A stretch of 64,000 nucleotides of DNA from Sandaracinaceae bacterium (lineage in GTDB: Bacteria; Myxococcota_A; Polyangia; Polyangiales; JADJQN01): the NCBI GenBank assembly GCA_016712745.1, contig JADJQN010000006.1:124001-188000 (forward strand). Direction: 5' to 3'. Shown in pieces: positions 44,701-51,752 of the stretch (positions within the stretch are counted from its first letter, which is position 1; each line of letters opens with the position of its first letter). A model generated the notes under the pieces. That model had not been told where the DNA came from. It saw nothing but the letters and a program-made list of their open reading frames with translations, and ran no database searches. The position numbers and the translations under genes are program-made.

Positions 44701-45853
44701 CGGAGGGCACGACGCTGATGCCTGGCGTATCGTCGTCCACGTTTGTGTAAGGAACATTCTGCGGCGCAAGGCCGGCATAGTCCGCATCGGCCGTTGCCAT
44801 GATCGCGAAGACCACGTTGTAGTCGATGTTCCCATCAGCGAGAGCATCGTTGACACCGGTGACCGTTACAGTGCGTGGCGTGCTCCACGTAACAGGCGTG
44901 AAGCTCAACACCGCAGGCGAGACCGTGCCCTCCGTCGTATCGCTGCTCGACACTGTAACTGTCACCGACGCCACAGGTTGCGAGCATAGGGTCACTGTTA
45001 TCGTGTCGGCAGCGCCATCCTCCCCTGTCTGGCCCGTAACGGGCGTGACGTTGAAACAGGGAGTGTCGTCGTCTTCGTTTGTCACCGAAACGTTAGAGCC
45101 CATCAGATCCATGTAGTCGGGATCACCGCTCGCAGGACCGACGATCACCTCGTAGGGGATGTCTCCGTCGTTCAAGAAATCGTCGGCACCCGTGATCGTG
45201 ATTTCCTGGGGAACGTTCCAGTTGAAGGCCGTGAACACGGCCGAGCTCGACGAAACCGCGCCCTCTGTGGCATCAGACGAAGAAAGCGCGACCGCGACGT
45301 CCATCGCAGGCTGCGATTGAAGCGAGATGGAGAAGGTAGCGGTTCCGCCAGCCTCACTCGTCACCAGACCGCCAGTAGGCTCGACCAGGATTCCGGGTGT
45401 CGCGTCGTCGTAGTTCGTACCAGTCACGTCCACTGCATTCATGCCCGAGTAGGACGCATCTTCACTCACGCACGGTGCTGTGATGATCGAGAAAGCTTTG
45501 TTTCCGTCCGCCACGAAGTCGGCCAAGCCGGTGACGGTTACCGTTTGCGCCGACTCCCAGTTGAGCGGTGTGAAAACAAGCACCGTCGGAGATACGCTGA
45601 CTTCCACGAGGTCGCTGCTCGACAGCTCAATCGTTACATCAAACGCCGGAGCCGTACCGAGACTCACCGCAAACGTGTCGGTACCGCCAAGCTCCGTTGT
45701 GACCAATCCTGTCTTGGGATCGACGTTGATCGAAGGAAAAGTCGAACTGCCCATATCCGTCGGAACGGATCCGTCCAGGCCCGCTTCGTCGCCAGCGTCT
45801 GAAGTCGCGTCGAGCAGCCCCCCCCGCGTCCGTCGCGAGATCGAGCGCCGCAT
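41456..45853 (-). CDS. Giant surface protein: nine Calx-beta-like repeats plus seven-bladed propeller (body)
   Basis: The meaningful frame begins at the G8 tract (45818-45825) with an Asp/Ala-rich linker. Nine repeats of ~110 residues follow, each with VxPxxGLVTxExGGTATF, LSSSD.TEGTVSP, FT..NW..PQ.VTVTG and DG...Y.IVT, ending N.DND. The C-terminal ~400 residues contain seven repeats of the type VS.DGRYV.F.S.A.N, each followed by D(T)NG..D.Y.RD, that is, a PD40/TolB-like seven-bladed propeller. The preceding frame supplies a lipoprotein signal peptide. Architecture parallels the lipoprotein at 10-13 kb, which has three repeats. Likely a long surface stalk with a propeller head. Confidence 0.8.
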   Translation of the reverse strand: MRRSISRRTRGGLLDATSDAGDEAGLDGSVPTDMGSSTFPSINVDPKTGLVTTELGGTDTFAVSLGTAPAFDVTIELSSSDLVEVSVSPTVLVFTPLNWESAQTVTVTGLADFVADGNKAFSIITAPCVSEDASYSGMNAVDVTGTNYDDATPGILVEPTGGLVTSEAGGTATFSISLQSQPAMDVAVALSSSDATEGAVSSSSAVFTAFNWNVPQEITITGADDFLNDGDIPYEVIVGPASGDPDYMDLMGSNVSVTNEDDDTPCFNVTPVTGQTGEDGAADTITVTLCSQPVASVTVTVSSSDTTEGTVSPAVLSFTPVTWSTPRTVTVTGVNDALADGNIDYNVVFAIMATADADYAGLAPQNVPYTNVDDDTPGISVVPSAGLVTTESGGTATFSISLNTAPTSDVTVALSSDTPSEGSVSPSSVTFTPLSYGVRTVTVTGVNDSVADGARVYHIVTAPAASADGTYNGINASDVTVTNSDNDTASVVVTPVAGLTTNEGGGTASFSVRLSSQPSSNVTISLMSSNTAEGTITLSGLTFTSANWNVAQFVVVTGVNDTRVDGNVGYTIVTGDAVSTDMGYSGMAVPDVLATNIDNDFAGVVVNPSFGLVTTEVGGVATFTMVLSSAPTADVTVALSSSDTTEGTVSPAGVTFTPGNWNVPQTVTVTGVDDPLADGDIGYTIVTAAAASADLTYNNLGVANVSVTNTDNEMIGVSVTPTSGLVTSESGTTTTFSMVLEFPPTSSVAVTLTSTALNEGRVSPTVMTFTPGNWNVPQIATVTGVRDGVRDGDVTYTIVTSACVSSDPAYSGRTVSDVSVTNLNVDTVGIVITPISGLTVSENRTTTRFYISAASEITGSASLTLSSSDTTEGIVSPTTVFFTSASWYVPTVVTVTGVDDNLIDGDIPFTIITSALTTTDGAYSGMAVDDVPITNIDNDTGSVIVTPQSQLVVTEMGKTATFSVFLDHAPTANVTVGLSSNDLGEGTVSPSSLTFTSGNWATPRTVTVTGVADGIVDGEQVFSILTAPATSVDMTFNGADGADPSVTNIDVDAQRGISFTSANYSPGWGYAATSSVSTDGRYVAFNVAGSPLIASDTNGSADVYIRDRQTNTMTVASLGTGSVQGNGQSYMGVMTPDARYVAFTTYATNFAADTNGVRDAYLRDQMLNTTTRVSLSSTGTQLTAESYAVAVSNDGRYVVFETTDTNVVPGDTNGWQDYFLRDTVMNTTARISLGPGGAQLAFFVNGLALSGDGRYFFYSYLHSLLPADANYCYDVYRRDLITGTVELVSPSPGGVGSCRPGWGTIVSDVSDDGRYVVFTSDTSDFVPNDTNATFDTFVRDVTLGVTRRASVATGGVQGNGESPWSNASVSNDGQRVLFASRATNLAPGATTPVLKLYMHDFTSNTTTLVSTSYDGTGESTPSYASPIGWLAPDGSGAVYSTAATNVLAEVYDNDGYPTVYYRAFP

Positions 45854-46025
45854 CGGACGCGTCGGTCACGTGCATGTCGCCCGCATCGACTAGGGCCACG
45901 CCCATATCGAAGGCCATGTCTGGGGTCTCACCTGCGTCCCCGACGGGCAGTTCATGGAACTCGAAGCCAAACCGTCCGCAGCCAGCGCCGCTCAGTACCG
46001 CAGCAAACGCGATACACAGTGACAT
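45639..46025 (-). CDS. Signal-peptide/N-terminal part of the giant surface lipoprotein (out of frame with its body)
   Basis: From ATG 46025 (GGAAG nine bases upstream; GTG 46049 is an alternative). MSLCIAFAAVLSGAGCGRFG is a lipoprotein signal, followed by an Asp-rich linker (GDAGETPDMAFDMGVALVDA, HVTDASDAALDLATDAGG). After the G8 tract the frame turns into Arg-rich antisense-like sequence. The downstream frame carries on with the same linker composition (LLDATSDAGDEAGLDGSV). With seven Gs the two would read through as DAGG-LLDATSDAG. Only the part upstream of 45818 is credible protein. Confidence 0.7.
   Translation of the reverse strand: MSLCIAFAAVLSGAGCGRFGFEFHELPVGDAGETPDMAFDMGVALVDAGDMHVTDASDAALDLATDAGGAARRDFRRWRRSGPGRIRSDGYGQFDFSFDQRRSQDRIGHNGAWRYRHVCGESRYGSGV
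45818..45825 (-). repeat. G8 homopolymer (C8 on plus strand) at the frame break of the giant lipoprotein gene
   Basis: Eight consecutive C on the plus strand, hence eight G in the coding strand, placed between the lipoprotein signal peptide and the repeat body. Eight bases put the two halves out of frame; seven or ten would put them in frame. Slippage here would switch the protein on and off. Confidence 0.85.
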
Positions 46026-46170
46026 TAAGCGTAACTTCCGAAGGTGCACCTCAAAAAGGTAGCAGCTCGCTTAATGCCTCGCTAGATTCAAAAATACTTG
46101 GTCATCTGGGCCTGCATCCTGTCGAATTTCCCTCGAAATATATGCCATTCGCTGGGTGCTGCTGGACTCC

Positions 46171-46198
46171 TTGACGACGGCTGGTTCTTCCGTATCCT
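46171..46198 (+). promoter_or_regulatory. Sigma-70-type promoter upstream of rplC
   Basis: TTGACG (46171-46176) and TATCCT (46193-46198) are separated by 16 bases, a good match to -35 and -10 elements. They lie about 45 bases before the rplC start. This supports independent transcription of this isolated ribosomal-protein gene. Confidence 0.55.
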
Positions 46199-46243
46199 TG
46201 CGACCCTTTCACGCCCCTCGCGCGTAAGCCTCGGAAAGACGTC

Positions 46244-46909
46244 ATGAATACGAATCTCGGTCTCATCGGTAAGAAGCTCGGCAACACCCAACTCTTCAAC
46301 GAAGAGGGCAACGTTCAGCGTGTCACGGTAATCTCGTGTGGCCCCTGTGTCGTGTTGGGCAAGCGCACCGAAGAGAAGGACGGATACACCGCGCTGATTC
46401 TTGGCTACGGCGACAAGTCCGACAAGGGCGTGAACAAGCCGGCCGCTGGCTTCTTCAAGAAGATCAATCAGACCGCTAAGCGCACCATCAAGGAACTGCG
46501 CATGAACGCTGACAACCTCGCCAAGTACGAAGTTGGTCAGTCGCTCAAGCCGTCGGAGATTTTCACGGTTGGCCAAAAGGTCGACGTGTCGGGCACCTCA
46601 CGCGGTCGCGGTTTCACGGGCGTCATGACGCGCTGGAACTTCGCAGGCTTCGGTCGTTCGCACGGTACGCATGAGTATCGTCGTCACGGCGGCTCGATCG
46701 GAACGAACATGACCCCCGGTCGTACTCTTCCGAACCTCAAGATGCCCGGTCAGTCGGGTAACGTTCCCTCCACGATGCAGAACCTCAAGGTTGCGCGCAT
46801 CATGGACGAAGAGCAGCTCATCCTCATTGAGGGTGCAGTTCCCGGCGCCAAGAACAACATGGTGACCGTTCGCCACGCAATCAAAGCGAAGACCGCTAAA
46901 TCGACCTGA
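46244..46909 (+). CDS. rplC: 50S ribosomal protein L3
   Basis: 221 residues, start ATG 46244 with GGAAAG upstream. L3 binds 23S rRNA early in 50S assembly and its extension approaches the peptidyl-transferase centre. Signatures: MNTNLGLIGKKLGNTQLF, KPAAGFFKK, the RGRGFTGVMTRWNFAGFGRS HG loop region (with the Gln/Arg-rich tip) and GSIGTNMTPGRTLPNLKMPG. In most bacteria rplC sits in the S10 operon behind rpsJ and before rplD. Here neither neighbour is present: rlmE follows after nine bases and a divergent lipoprotein gene precedes. It has its own promoter-like sequence. It may be a relocated single copy or a second L3. Confidence 0.96.
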   Translation: MNTNLGLIGKKLGNTQLFNEEGNVQRVTVISCGPCVVLGKRTEEKDGYTALILGYGDKSDKGVNKPAAGFFKKINQTAKRTIKELRMNADNLAKYEVGQSLKPSEIFTVGQKVDVSGTSRGRGFTGVMTRWNFAGFGRSHGTHEYRRHGGSIGTNMTPGRTLPNLKMPGQSGNVPSTMQNLKVARIMDEEQLILIEGAVPGAKNNMVTVRHAIKAKTAKST

Positions 46910-46917
46910 GCTAGGCA

Positions 46918-47523
46918 GTGCCGCCGCGACCTAAGAAGCCCGGCGTCCGCTCAGGTAGGCCAAACGATCAGTGGGGAGAACGCGCCAAGCGCGAAGGCTA
47001 TCCCGCGCGCTCTGTCTACAAGCTGGAGGAGATTGATCGACGCACGCGCATTTTGCGCCAGGGCCAAAGCGTGCTCGATTTGGGCGCATATCCCGGATCG
47101 TGGAGCCTCTATGCTGCCAAGAAAGTGGGCGGCAAAGGCCGCGTGCTTGGCATCGACATTCAACCACCGCGCGGTGGCTTTCCCGTCAACGTCGAGCAGC
47201 GCCATGCCGATGTGAATCTGGTCACTGTCGCGGATCTTGGTGAGTTCGATGTCGTGTTGAGCGACATGGCGCCCAACACCATCGGCTATCGCCCCGCGGA
47301 CCAATTCCACAGCTTCGAGCTGTTCATGGCCGCACTGCGCGTCGCACGCGACGTGCTCAAGCCCCACGGCAGCTTCGTTGGCAAAATCTTTCAAGGCGCA
47401 GAATTTCCCGAGGCGCAGAAAGCGATGCGTGAAGTATTTACGACAGTCCGCATCATCAAGCCGGATGCGTCGCGCCAGGAAAGCTACGAGACCTTTCTCG
47501 TAGGTCTCGACAAAAAGGCTTAG
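46918..47523 (+). CDS. rlmE: 23S rRNA 2'-O-methyltransferase RlmE (FtsJ/RrmJ)
   Basis: 201 residues from GTG 46918, similar to E. coli RlmE (209). It is a Rossmann-fold SAM methyltransferase that modifies U2552 in the A-loop of 23S rRNA on the 50S subunit. The SAM site reads VLDLGAYPGSWSLYAAKKVG. The catalytic K-D-K-E set is in ARSVYKLEEID, VVLSDMAPNTIGYR, SFVGKIFQG and QESYETFLVG. It follows rplC by nine bases, placing an L3 gene and an rRNA modifier acting late in 50S assembly in one transcript. Confidence 0.94.
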   Translation: MPPRPKKPGVRSGRPNDQWGERAKREGYPARSVYKLEEIDRRTRILRQGQSVLDLGAYPGSWSLYAAKKVGGKGRVLGIDIQPPRGGFPVNVEQRHADVNLVTVADLGEFDVVLSDMAPNTIGYRPADQFHSFELFMAALRVARDVLKPHGSFVGKIFQGAEFPEAQKAMREVFTTVRIIKPDASRQESYETFLVGLDKKA

Positions 47524-47566
47524 CGTCGGCTCGCGTCGCCCTGATGGATATGTCATCCCTCGCGGC

Positions 47567-48658
47567 ATGAGCTATCGACCACTTGTCGCAATTGTGTTCG
47601 CCATCGAACTGTTCGCGTGCGGCAACCAGCGCCGCAACAACGGCGTCGTGCCTGTCGACGCTGGCTTCGATGGAGCGGCACGAGTCGACATGGGGGGCGA
47701 CGTCGGCCGCGATGCAGGCCCAGTGCGTGTCGACTTCGGTGTGGGCGTCGACGGCGGCTTGGATATGGGCGGGCGGTTCGACGCGGGCGGCGTGCTCGAG
47801 AACTCGTTCTCGGCGTGCAGCGACTTCGTCGACAACGATGGCGACAGCTTTGTCGACTGCGAGGATTTCAACTGCTGCGCGGTCGTCTCCTGTGAGCTCG
47901 GCACTTCCTGCAATCCGCTCGATGCCGGCGCACGCGTCGATTCGGGCGCGCCGTTCGACGCGGGACGAGATGCTGGCGCATCCAGTCTAGAAAATACCGT
48001 ATCGGCATGCAGCGACGGCTCCGACAACGACCTCGACACCTACATCGACTGCGACGACTTCAATTGTTGCAGCGTCGTCACGTGCGGCAGCGATAGCTCA
48101 TGCGGAATGCGCGACGGCGGAACATTCGGCGACGCTGGTCCGTCAGTCGAGAGCACCGTGTCAGCGTGCAGTGATTTGATCGACAACGACACAGACTCCT
48201 TCGTCGATTGCAACGACTTCAACTGTTGCGGCGTCGTCGAGTGCGGAACCGACAGCGCGTGCGGACACATGGGCGATTCGTGCGCTGACACCGCAGTCAC
48301 TCTCTCAGTGCTTGGTCGACACATCATCGTCGGCGACATCAGCCTCTTCACAACCCTCGGTCGCGCTCCCTGCGACGCCGCGGGCCGCGATGCATATTTC
48401 ATGTTCCGCGCCCCGTACACAGGATCATTCACGATCGACACGGGCGACTCGACGTTCGACACGACACTCGCGGTCTACGGCGGCGTCAGCGGCTGCGCAG
48501 GCGCAGACCTCTACGACTGTGACGACGACGGTGGCCCGACGAGCGGCTCATCCTCGGTGACGATCACCGCAGGCGCCGGCCAAGTGTTCTACGTCTTCAT
48601 CGGCGCGTTCTACTCGAGCACGACGTCCGGCACGTTCTACGTGAACATCGCGAACTGA
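47567..48658 (+). CDS. Lipoprotein with three Cys/Asp repeats and a PPC-like domain
   Basis: 363 residues. The lipoprotein signal ends in LFAC (MSYRPLVAIVFAIELFACG). Gly/Asp-rich linkers separate three near-identical ~30-residue repeats: VSACSD..DND.DS..DC.DFNCC.VV.C. Their DND.D spacing recalls calcium-binding Asp repeats, with Cys pairs that may cross-link. The C-terminal ~120 residues form a PPC-like beta-domain (GRDAYFMFRAPYTGSFTIDT, TFDTTLAVYGGVSGC). Probably surface-exposed. No enzymatic motif. Confidence 0.78.
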   Translation: MSYRPLVAIVFAIELFACGNQRRNNGVVPVDAGFDGAARVDMGGDVGRDAGPVRVDFGVGVDGGLDMGGRFDAGGVLENSFSACSDFVDNDGDSFVDCEDFNCCAVVSCELGTSCNPLDAGARVDSGAPFDAGRDAGASSLENTVSACSDGSDNDLDTYIDCDDFNCCSVVTCGSDSSCGMRDGGTFGDAGPSVESTVSACSDLIDNDTDSFVDCNDFNCCGVVECGTDSACGHMGDSCADTAVTLSVLGRHIIVGDISLFTTLGRAPCDAAGRDAYFMFRAPYTGSFTIDTGDSTFDTTLAVYGGVSGCAGADLYDCDDDGGPTSGSSSVTITAGAGQVFYVFIGAFYSSTTSGTFYVNIAN

Positions 48659-48694
48659 CTGCCTCACGCCACTCCGAACGCGGGCCTCACGCTG

Positions 48695-48837
48695 TGACCG
48701 TAGGTGCGGTGGGTGGTAGACCGCCGAATGCGAGTTCCGAAACCAACCGGCTACGTCAAAGAAGAATCTCCTTCGCACACGCCAAGGTTGGTTTTGGATG
48801 TCTGAGCAGGCGGGGGTCTACCACCCGCCGCACCGTC
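48695..48837. repeat. Nested inverted repeat between two convergent lipoprotein genes
   Basis: Outer arms 48703-48722 and 48815-48834 pair at 19 of 20 positions, and flanking TGAC/GTCA extends them. Inner arms 48737-48748 and 48786-48797 pair at 11 of 12. The loop carries a GAAG/CTTC mini-stem. The unit of about 140 bases can form one long cruciform or RNA hairpin. It may be a bidirectional terminator or a small non-coding repeat element. No copy was noticed elsewhere in the window. Confidence 0.65.
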
Positions 48838-48859
48838 ATCACGATCCGCGATTTGCACG

Positions 48860-49825
48860 TTAGTTCCAGGGAATGCGGTAGAGCGGCGAGTCATTGCCCT
48901 CGGCGATTGTGTAGAGGCTGTAACCCGTCGGTTCAAAGCACACCGCTTCGGCGGCTGATGCGGGTGCGACGCCGAGCGGTTCGTTTCGCATGAGCGTCTG
49001 GATGGGCGTTTCGCCTGCGGAGCGCAGGTACACGCTGATGGAGATGTAGCCGCGTACTGCGATGCGGGTGCCGTCGCGGCTCTCATCGGCGGCGGTGGCG
49101 ATTGAGAAATCTACGCTGCCCGCGTGCTCAAGCGTGTTCATCTCGGTGGAAGAGAACGGCGCACGCGCAACGAAGACCTCGGCCGGCGTGTCTTCCTTCG
49201 TTACGAAGTAGACGTCGCTGCTCGCGTGATCCACGAAAACGGCTTCGCAGTCATACGGACGCTCCGGGTAGACGAAGCGGAAGCGCTCGGACTCGACGGT
49301 TGCGTTCCCGGCAGTAGGATCGGGTTCTTCGACACGGTAGAGTTCGACGAAAGCGCGGCCATCTGCTCCGTTGGTATCGCGCGCTCTGTTGTCGCCCGTG
49401 TTGGCCAGGTAGATGACGTCGCCACCCCCCTCGCCTTCGGTGATGGTGATGTCTTCCCAGTCTTCGGATGTCGCGTCGGAAACATTGATGGTCGCCACCG
49501 TCGCTGCAGTTGAATCCAGTGCGAAGAAACGCGGTGTGTCGCCGGAGTCGTTGTGCACCCAGAAGAAGCCTGGGTAGGTGCGGCTCGCGACGATGCCCGA
49601 AACCTCATCAAGACCTGCGCCGACCGTGCCTAGCCGTGCGGCGGTTCGATACCGTTCGCCGCCGTCTGTAGAGGAAGCGTCAGGAAGGATACTTAAGTCG
49701 CCAGAGATGCTCGCATCCATCGGAGTACCGCCATCAGCGGTCATCGAAACGTCGCCGCAAGCAGCAATCAGAGCGCATGCAATGAAGAGAAGGCTCGAAA
49801 CTGACCCAAAAGCCCGGGGAGACAC
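48860..49825 (-). CDS. Lipoprotein with SdiA-regulated/phytase-esterase-like propeller
   Basis: 321 residues. The signal ends in LIAAC (about residues 18-22), followed by a Gly/Asp/Ser-rich linker. The main domain contains LDEVSGIVASRTYPGFFWVH, NDSGDTPRFFALDST, DWEDITITEGEGGGDVIYLA, NTGDNRARD and YDCEAVFVDHASSDVYFVTK. The 'E.SG...S......W..ND' and 'D.EDI' strands are those of SdiA-regulated or esterase-like beta-propellers that may bind phosphate esters or calcium. Substrate unknown. Confidence 0.72.
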   Translation of the reverse strand: MSPRAFGSVSSLLFIACALIAACGDVSMTADGGTPMDASISGDLSILPDASSTDGGERYRTAARLGTVGAGLDEVSGIVASRTYPGFFWVHNDSGDTPRFFALDSTAATVATINVSDATSEDWEDITITEGEGGGDVIYLANTGDNRARDTNGADGRAFVELYRVEEPDPTAGNATVESERFRFVYPERPYDCEAVFVDHASSDVYFVTKEDTPAEVFVARAPFSSTEMNTLEHAGSVDFSIATAADESRDGTRIAVRGYISISVYLRSAGETPIQTLMRNEPLGVAPASAAEAVCFEPTGYSLYTIAEGNDSPLYRIPWN

Positions 49826-50025
49826 GGCGCTAGCATGACGGTAAACGACGGCGCGAAACAGGCAAAACCCGGATCACTGGTGACACTTCATTCCGGATCC
49901 CGGCTACCAGAGCTTCCGATCGAAAGGCGGCCGCCAGGCCAGCGGTTCGAATTCGTGCGTAATTTCAAGGCCGACATTCTTGGCACAGAAGCCGCATACC
50001 TGTGTGTTCGGAGGCTACGAACGTT

Positions 50026-51672
50026 ATGAACCCGCGAAAACTAGCAATCGTTATGAGTCTGCTCGCAAGTACGTCGACCGGCGCTTTGGTTGGCTGCGCT
50101 GCCGAGACTGCACCCCCGCAGATGATGATGGAAAACATCCCGGATGGCGCCCGACTCGAGCTAGTGGGCTCGTTCTCACGCATCCTTGCTGCCAACAGCG
50201 AAGAGGAAATCGAAGTTCGATACCTCACGCTCGAAGGCGAGCCGATTCAAGGAACGGTCAGCTTCGCCATCGACGGCGACGCAGCTGGCGGTTCGTTGTC
50301 GGGCATGCTCGTCCGCTCGGACGCAGACGGCTCGGCCAAGCTTACGCTTCGTACCGGCGACGACGCGACCTTCTCGGTTGTCGCTTCGGGTCTGAATGCT
50401 GACCCGGTTCGCGTTCAGGTGAACGTACAGCCCCTTCAGTTCCGCGACCTCAGCTACCGCGTTGGTTATGTTGGCGCTCGCGACGTGTCGCAGGTCAAGG
50501 TCGGCCTCTTCACGAACATCACGTGTGCAGGCGTCGAAGCATCGCCACCGGCCGCGGCACAATCGGCGAACACCGCTCTCAACCGCAACGAGACCTTCGC
50601 CAGCGTCGAGATGAACGTACCGCTTGCGCTCTACGCCATCGGCATCGATGGCCGCGACAACGTTGCAACGGTCGCTTGCCAAGACGTCCGCCTCGCTTCG
50701 AACACCCCGCAAATCCAGCTTGTCATGGGCGACACGGGCTACCAGTACGGCGGTACCTACGGAACACGCGAAACCTTCAACGTAACTGACGGTTTCAATC
50801 CGAACCTCGACTTCGCACTCGACGCCATCGACGGCCTGTCGGGCGACGCAGCAGCCTTCATCACGACCTTCGCAGCGACCGACGAGCGTTCGCCGGGCTG
50901 GTTGCGGACCGCCCTTGGCGTTCCGGGCGTACAGGGTCTTGTTACCAGCGAGCTTCGCAACGCTCTTAGCCGCATCCACACTCCGACCTGGCTCGGCACC
51001 GTGGGCGACCTCGGCGGCAACGTAAATCGCGCCTTCAGTGCGATGTCTTTGAACGGCGAGCTCACCTTCGGTCAGCCTGCAGAGTTCACCGTCACTGGGA
51101 CGCACACCATCCGCAGCGTGGAAATCCCCGTCAACGGTATCGCGGTCACCTCGCCTATCACCGCCAACGCACCGGTCGAGATTCAGGTTGGCAACCAAAT
51201 CGTCATGTCGGAGCACGCGCTCAACATCTCGTTCGGTCAGCTCGCTCTGATGATCTTGAACGACATCTTGCTCCCCGCCCTTCCCGGCTCGCCGCACTCG
51301 ATGACTGAGCTCATGGGCACTTTGCTCGACTGCGAAGAACTCGCCATCAACAACACCGCTTCGGACGGCGCAGTTCGCGACGCTCTTCAGGGTGTCTGCG
51401 AAATCGGCGAGACGGTCATCGGCACGATGATCAGCGACAAGCTCCTCTCCCTGGTCAACTACGACACGCTTCATCTCTCGGGCCACGCTGAGCTCGTCGA
51501 TGCAGACCGCGACTACGACACCGAGATCATCCGCAACGGCGTAGCAGCCGCGCGCTGGACGGGCAGCTCAGGCGAGATGGACTTCAACGGCACCTTCACC
51601 GGCAGCTTGTTGAGCGACCCCTCGAACCACGCGAACCCGATTCGTACCCGCATCGAGAACACGCTCCAGTAG
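50026..51672 (+). CDS. Lipoprotein with N-terminal Ig-like domain
   Basis: 548 residues from ATG 50026; GGAGG lies at 50010-50014 (GTG 50002 is in frame but less likely). The signal MNPRKLAIVMSLLASTSTGA ends with ALVGC. An Ig-like domain covers about residues 35-130 (GEPIQGTVSFAIDGDAAGGS, then LRTGDDATFSVVASGL). The remainder is a helix/strand mix I cannot assign (LDFALDAIDGLSGDAAAFIT, LGTVGDLGGNVNRAFSAMSL) with a C-terminal beta-region. Codon choice is strikingly uniform (TTC, CTC, AAC, GAC preferred), suggesting high expression. A strong terminator hairpin follows. Confidence 0.72.
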   Translation: MNPRKLAIVMSLLASTSTGALVGCAAETAPPQMMMENIPDGARLELVGSFSRILAANSEEEIEVRYLTLEGEPIQGTVSFAIDGDAAGGSLSGMLVRSDADGSAKLTLRTGDDATFSVVASGLNADPVRVQVNVQPLQFRDLSYRVGYVGARDVSQVKVGLFTNITCAGVEASPPAAAQSANTALNRNETFASVEMNVPLALYAIGIDGRDNVATVACQDVRLASNTPQIQLVMGDTGYQYGGTYGTRETFNVTDGFNPNLDFALDAIDGLSGDAAAFITTFAATDERSPGWLRTALGVPGVQGLVTSELRNALSRIHTPTWLGTVGDLGGNVNRAFSAMSLNGELTFGQPAEFTVTGTHTIRSVEIPVNGIAVTSPITANAPVEIQVGNQIVMSEHALNISFGQLALMILNDILLPALPGSPHSMTELMGTLLDCEELAINNTASDGAVRDALQGVCEIGETVIGTMISDKLLSLVNYDTLHLSGHAELVDADRDYDTEIIRNGVAAARWTGSSGEMDFNGTFTGSLLSDPSNHANPIRTRIENTLQ

Positions 51673-51697
51673 TCAGTTCTCTGATGTAAAGACTGAG

Positions 51698-51723
51698 ACC
51701 CGGAACTCGAGAGAGTTTCGGGT
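51698..51723 (+). terminator. Intrinsic terminator after the 50026-51672 gene
   Basis: An 11-bp stem (51698-51708 with 51713-51723, one G-T pair) closes a GAGA tetraloop and is followed by a T-rich stretch (TTTCGTCGTTT). It lies 26 bases past the stop codon and ends before the NCS1 transporter gene. Confidence 0.7.
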
Positions 51724-51752
51724 TTCGTCGTTTAACGATAAGGGGATTCACG

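Noticed and set aside
42700..45700. Regularly spaced repeats of about 330 bases that could suggest an array
   Set aside because: They are diverged coding repeats of one protein (about 110 residues each). There are no short identical repeats with unique spacers, so this is not CRISPR.
49944..49955. GGTTCGAATTC resembling a tRNA T-loop
   Set aside because: No matching T-stem, anticodon arm or acceptor stem could be built around it.
49835..50029. 64-codon plus-strand frame before the Ig-like lipoprotein gene
   Set aside because: It lacks a ribosome binding site and protein-like composition and overlaps the start of the real gene. The ~200-base spacer holds nothing else I can support.
50176..51486. 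436-codon open frame on the minus strand
   Set aside because: It lies fully inside the plus-strand lipoprotein gene with a signal peptide, and its translation is Arg/Asp/Val-rich without domain features. It is an antisense shadow caused by uniform codon use.
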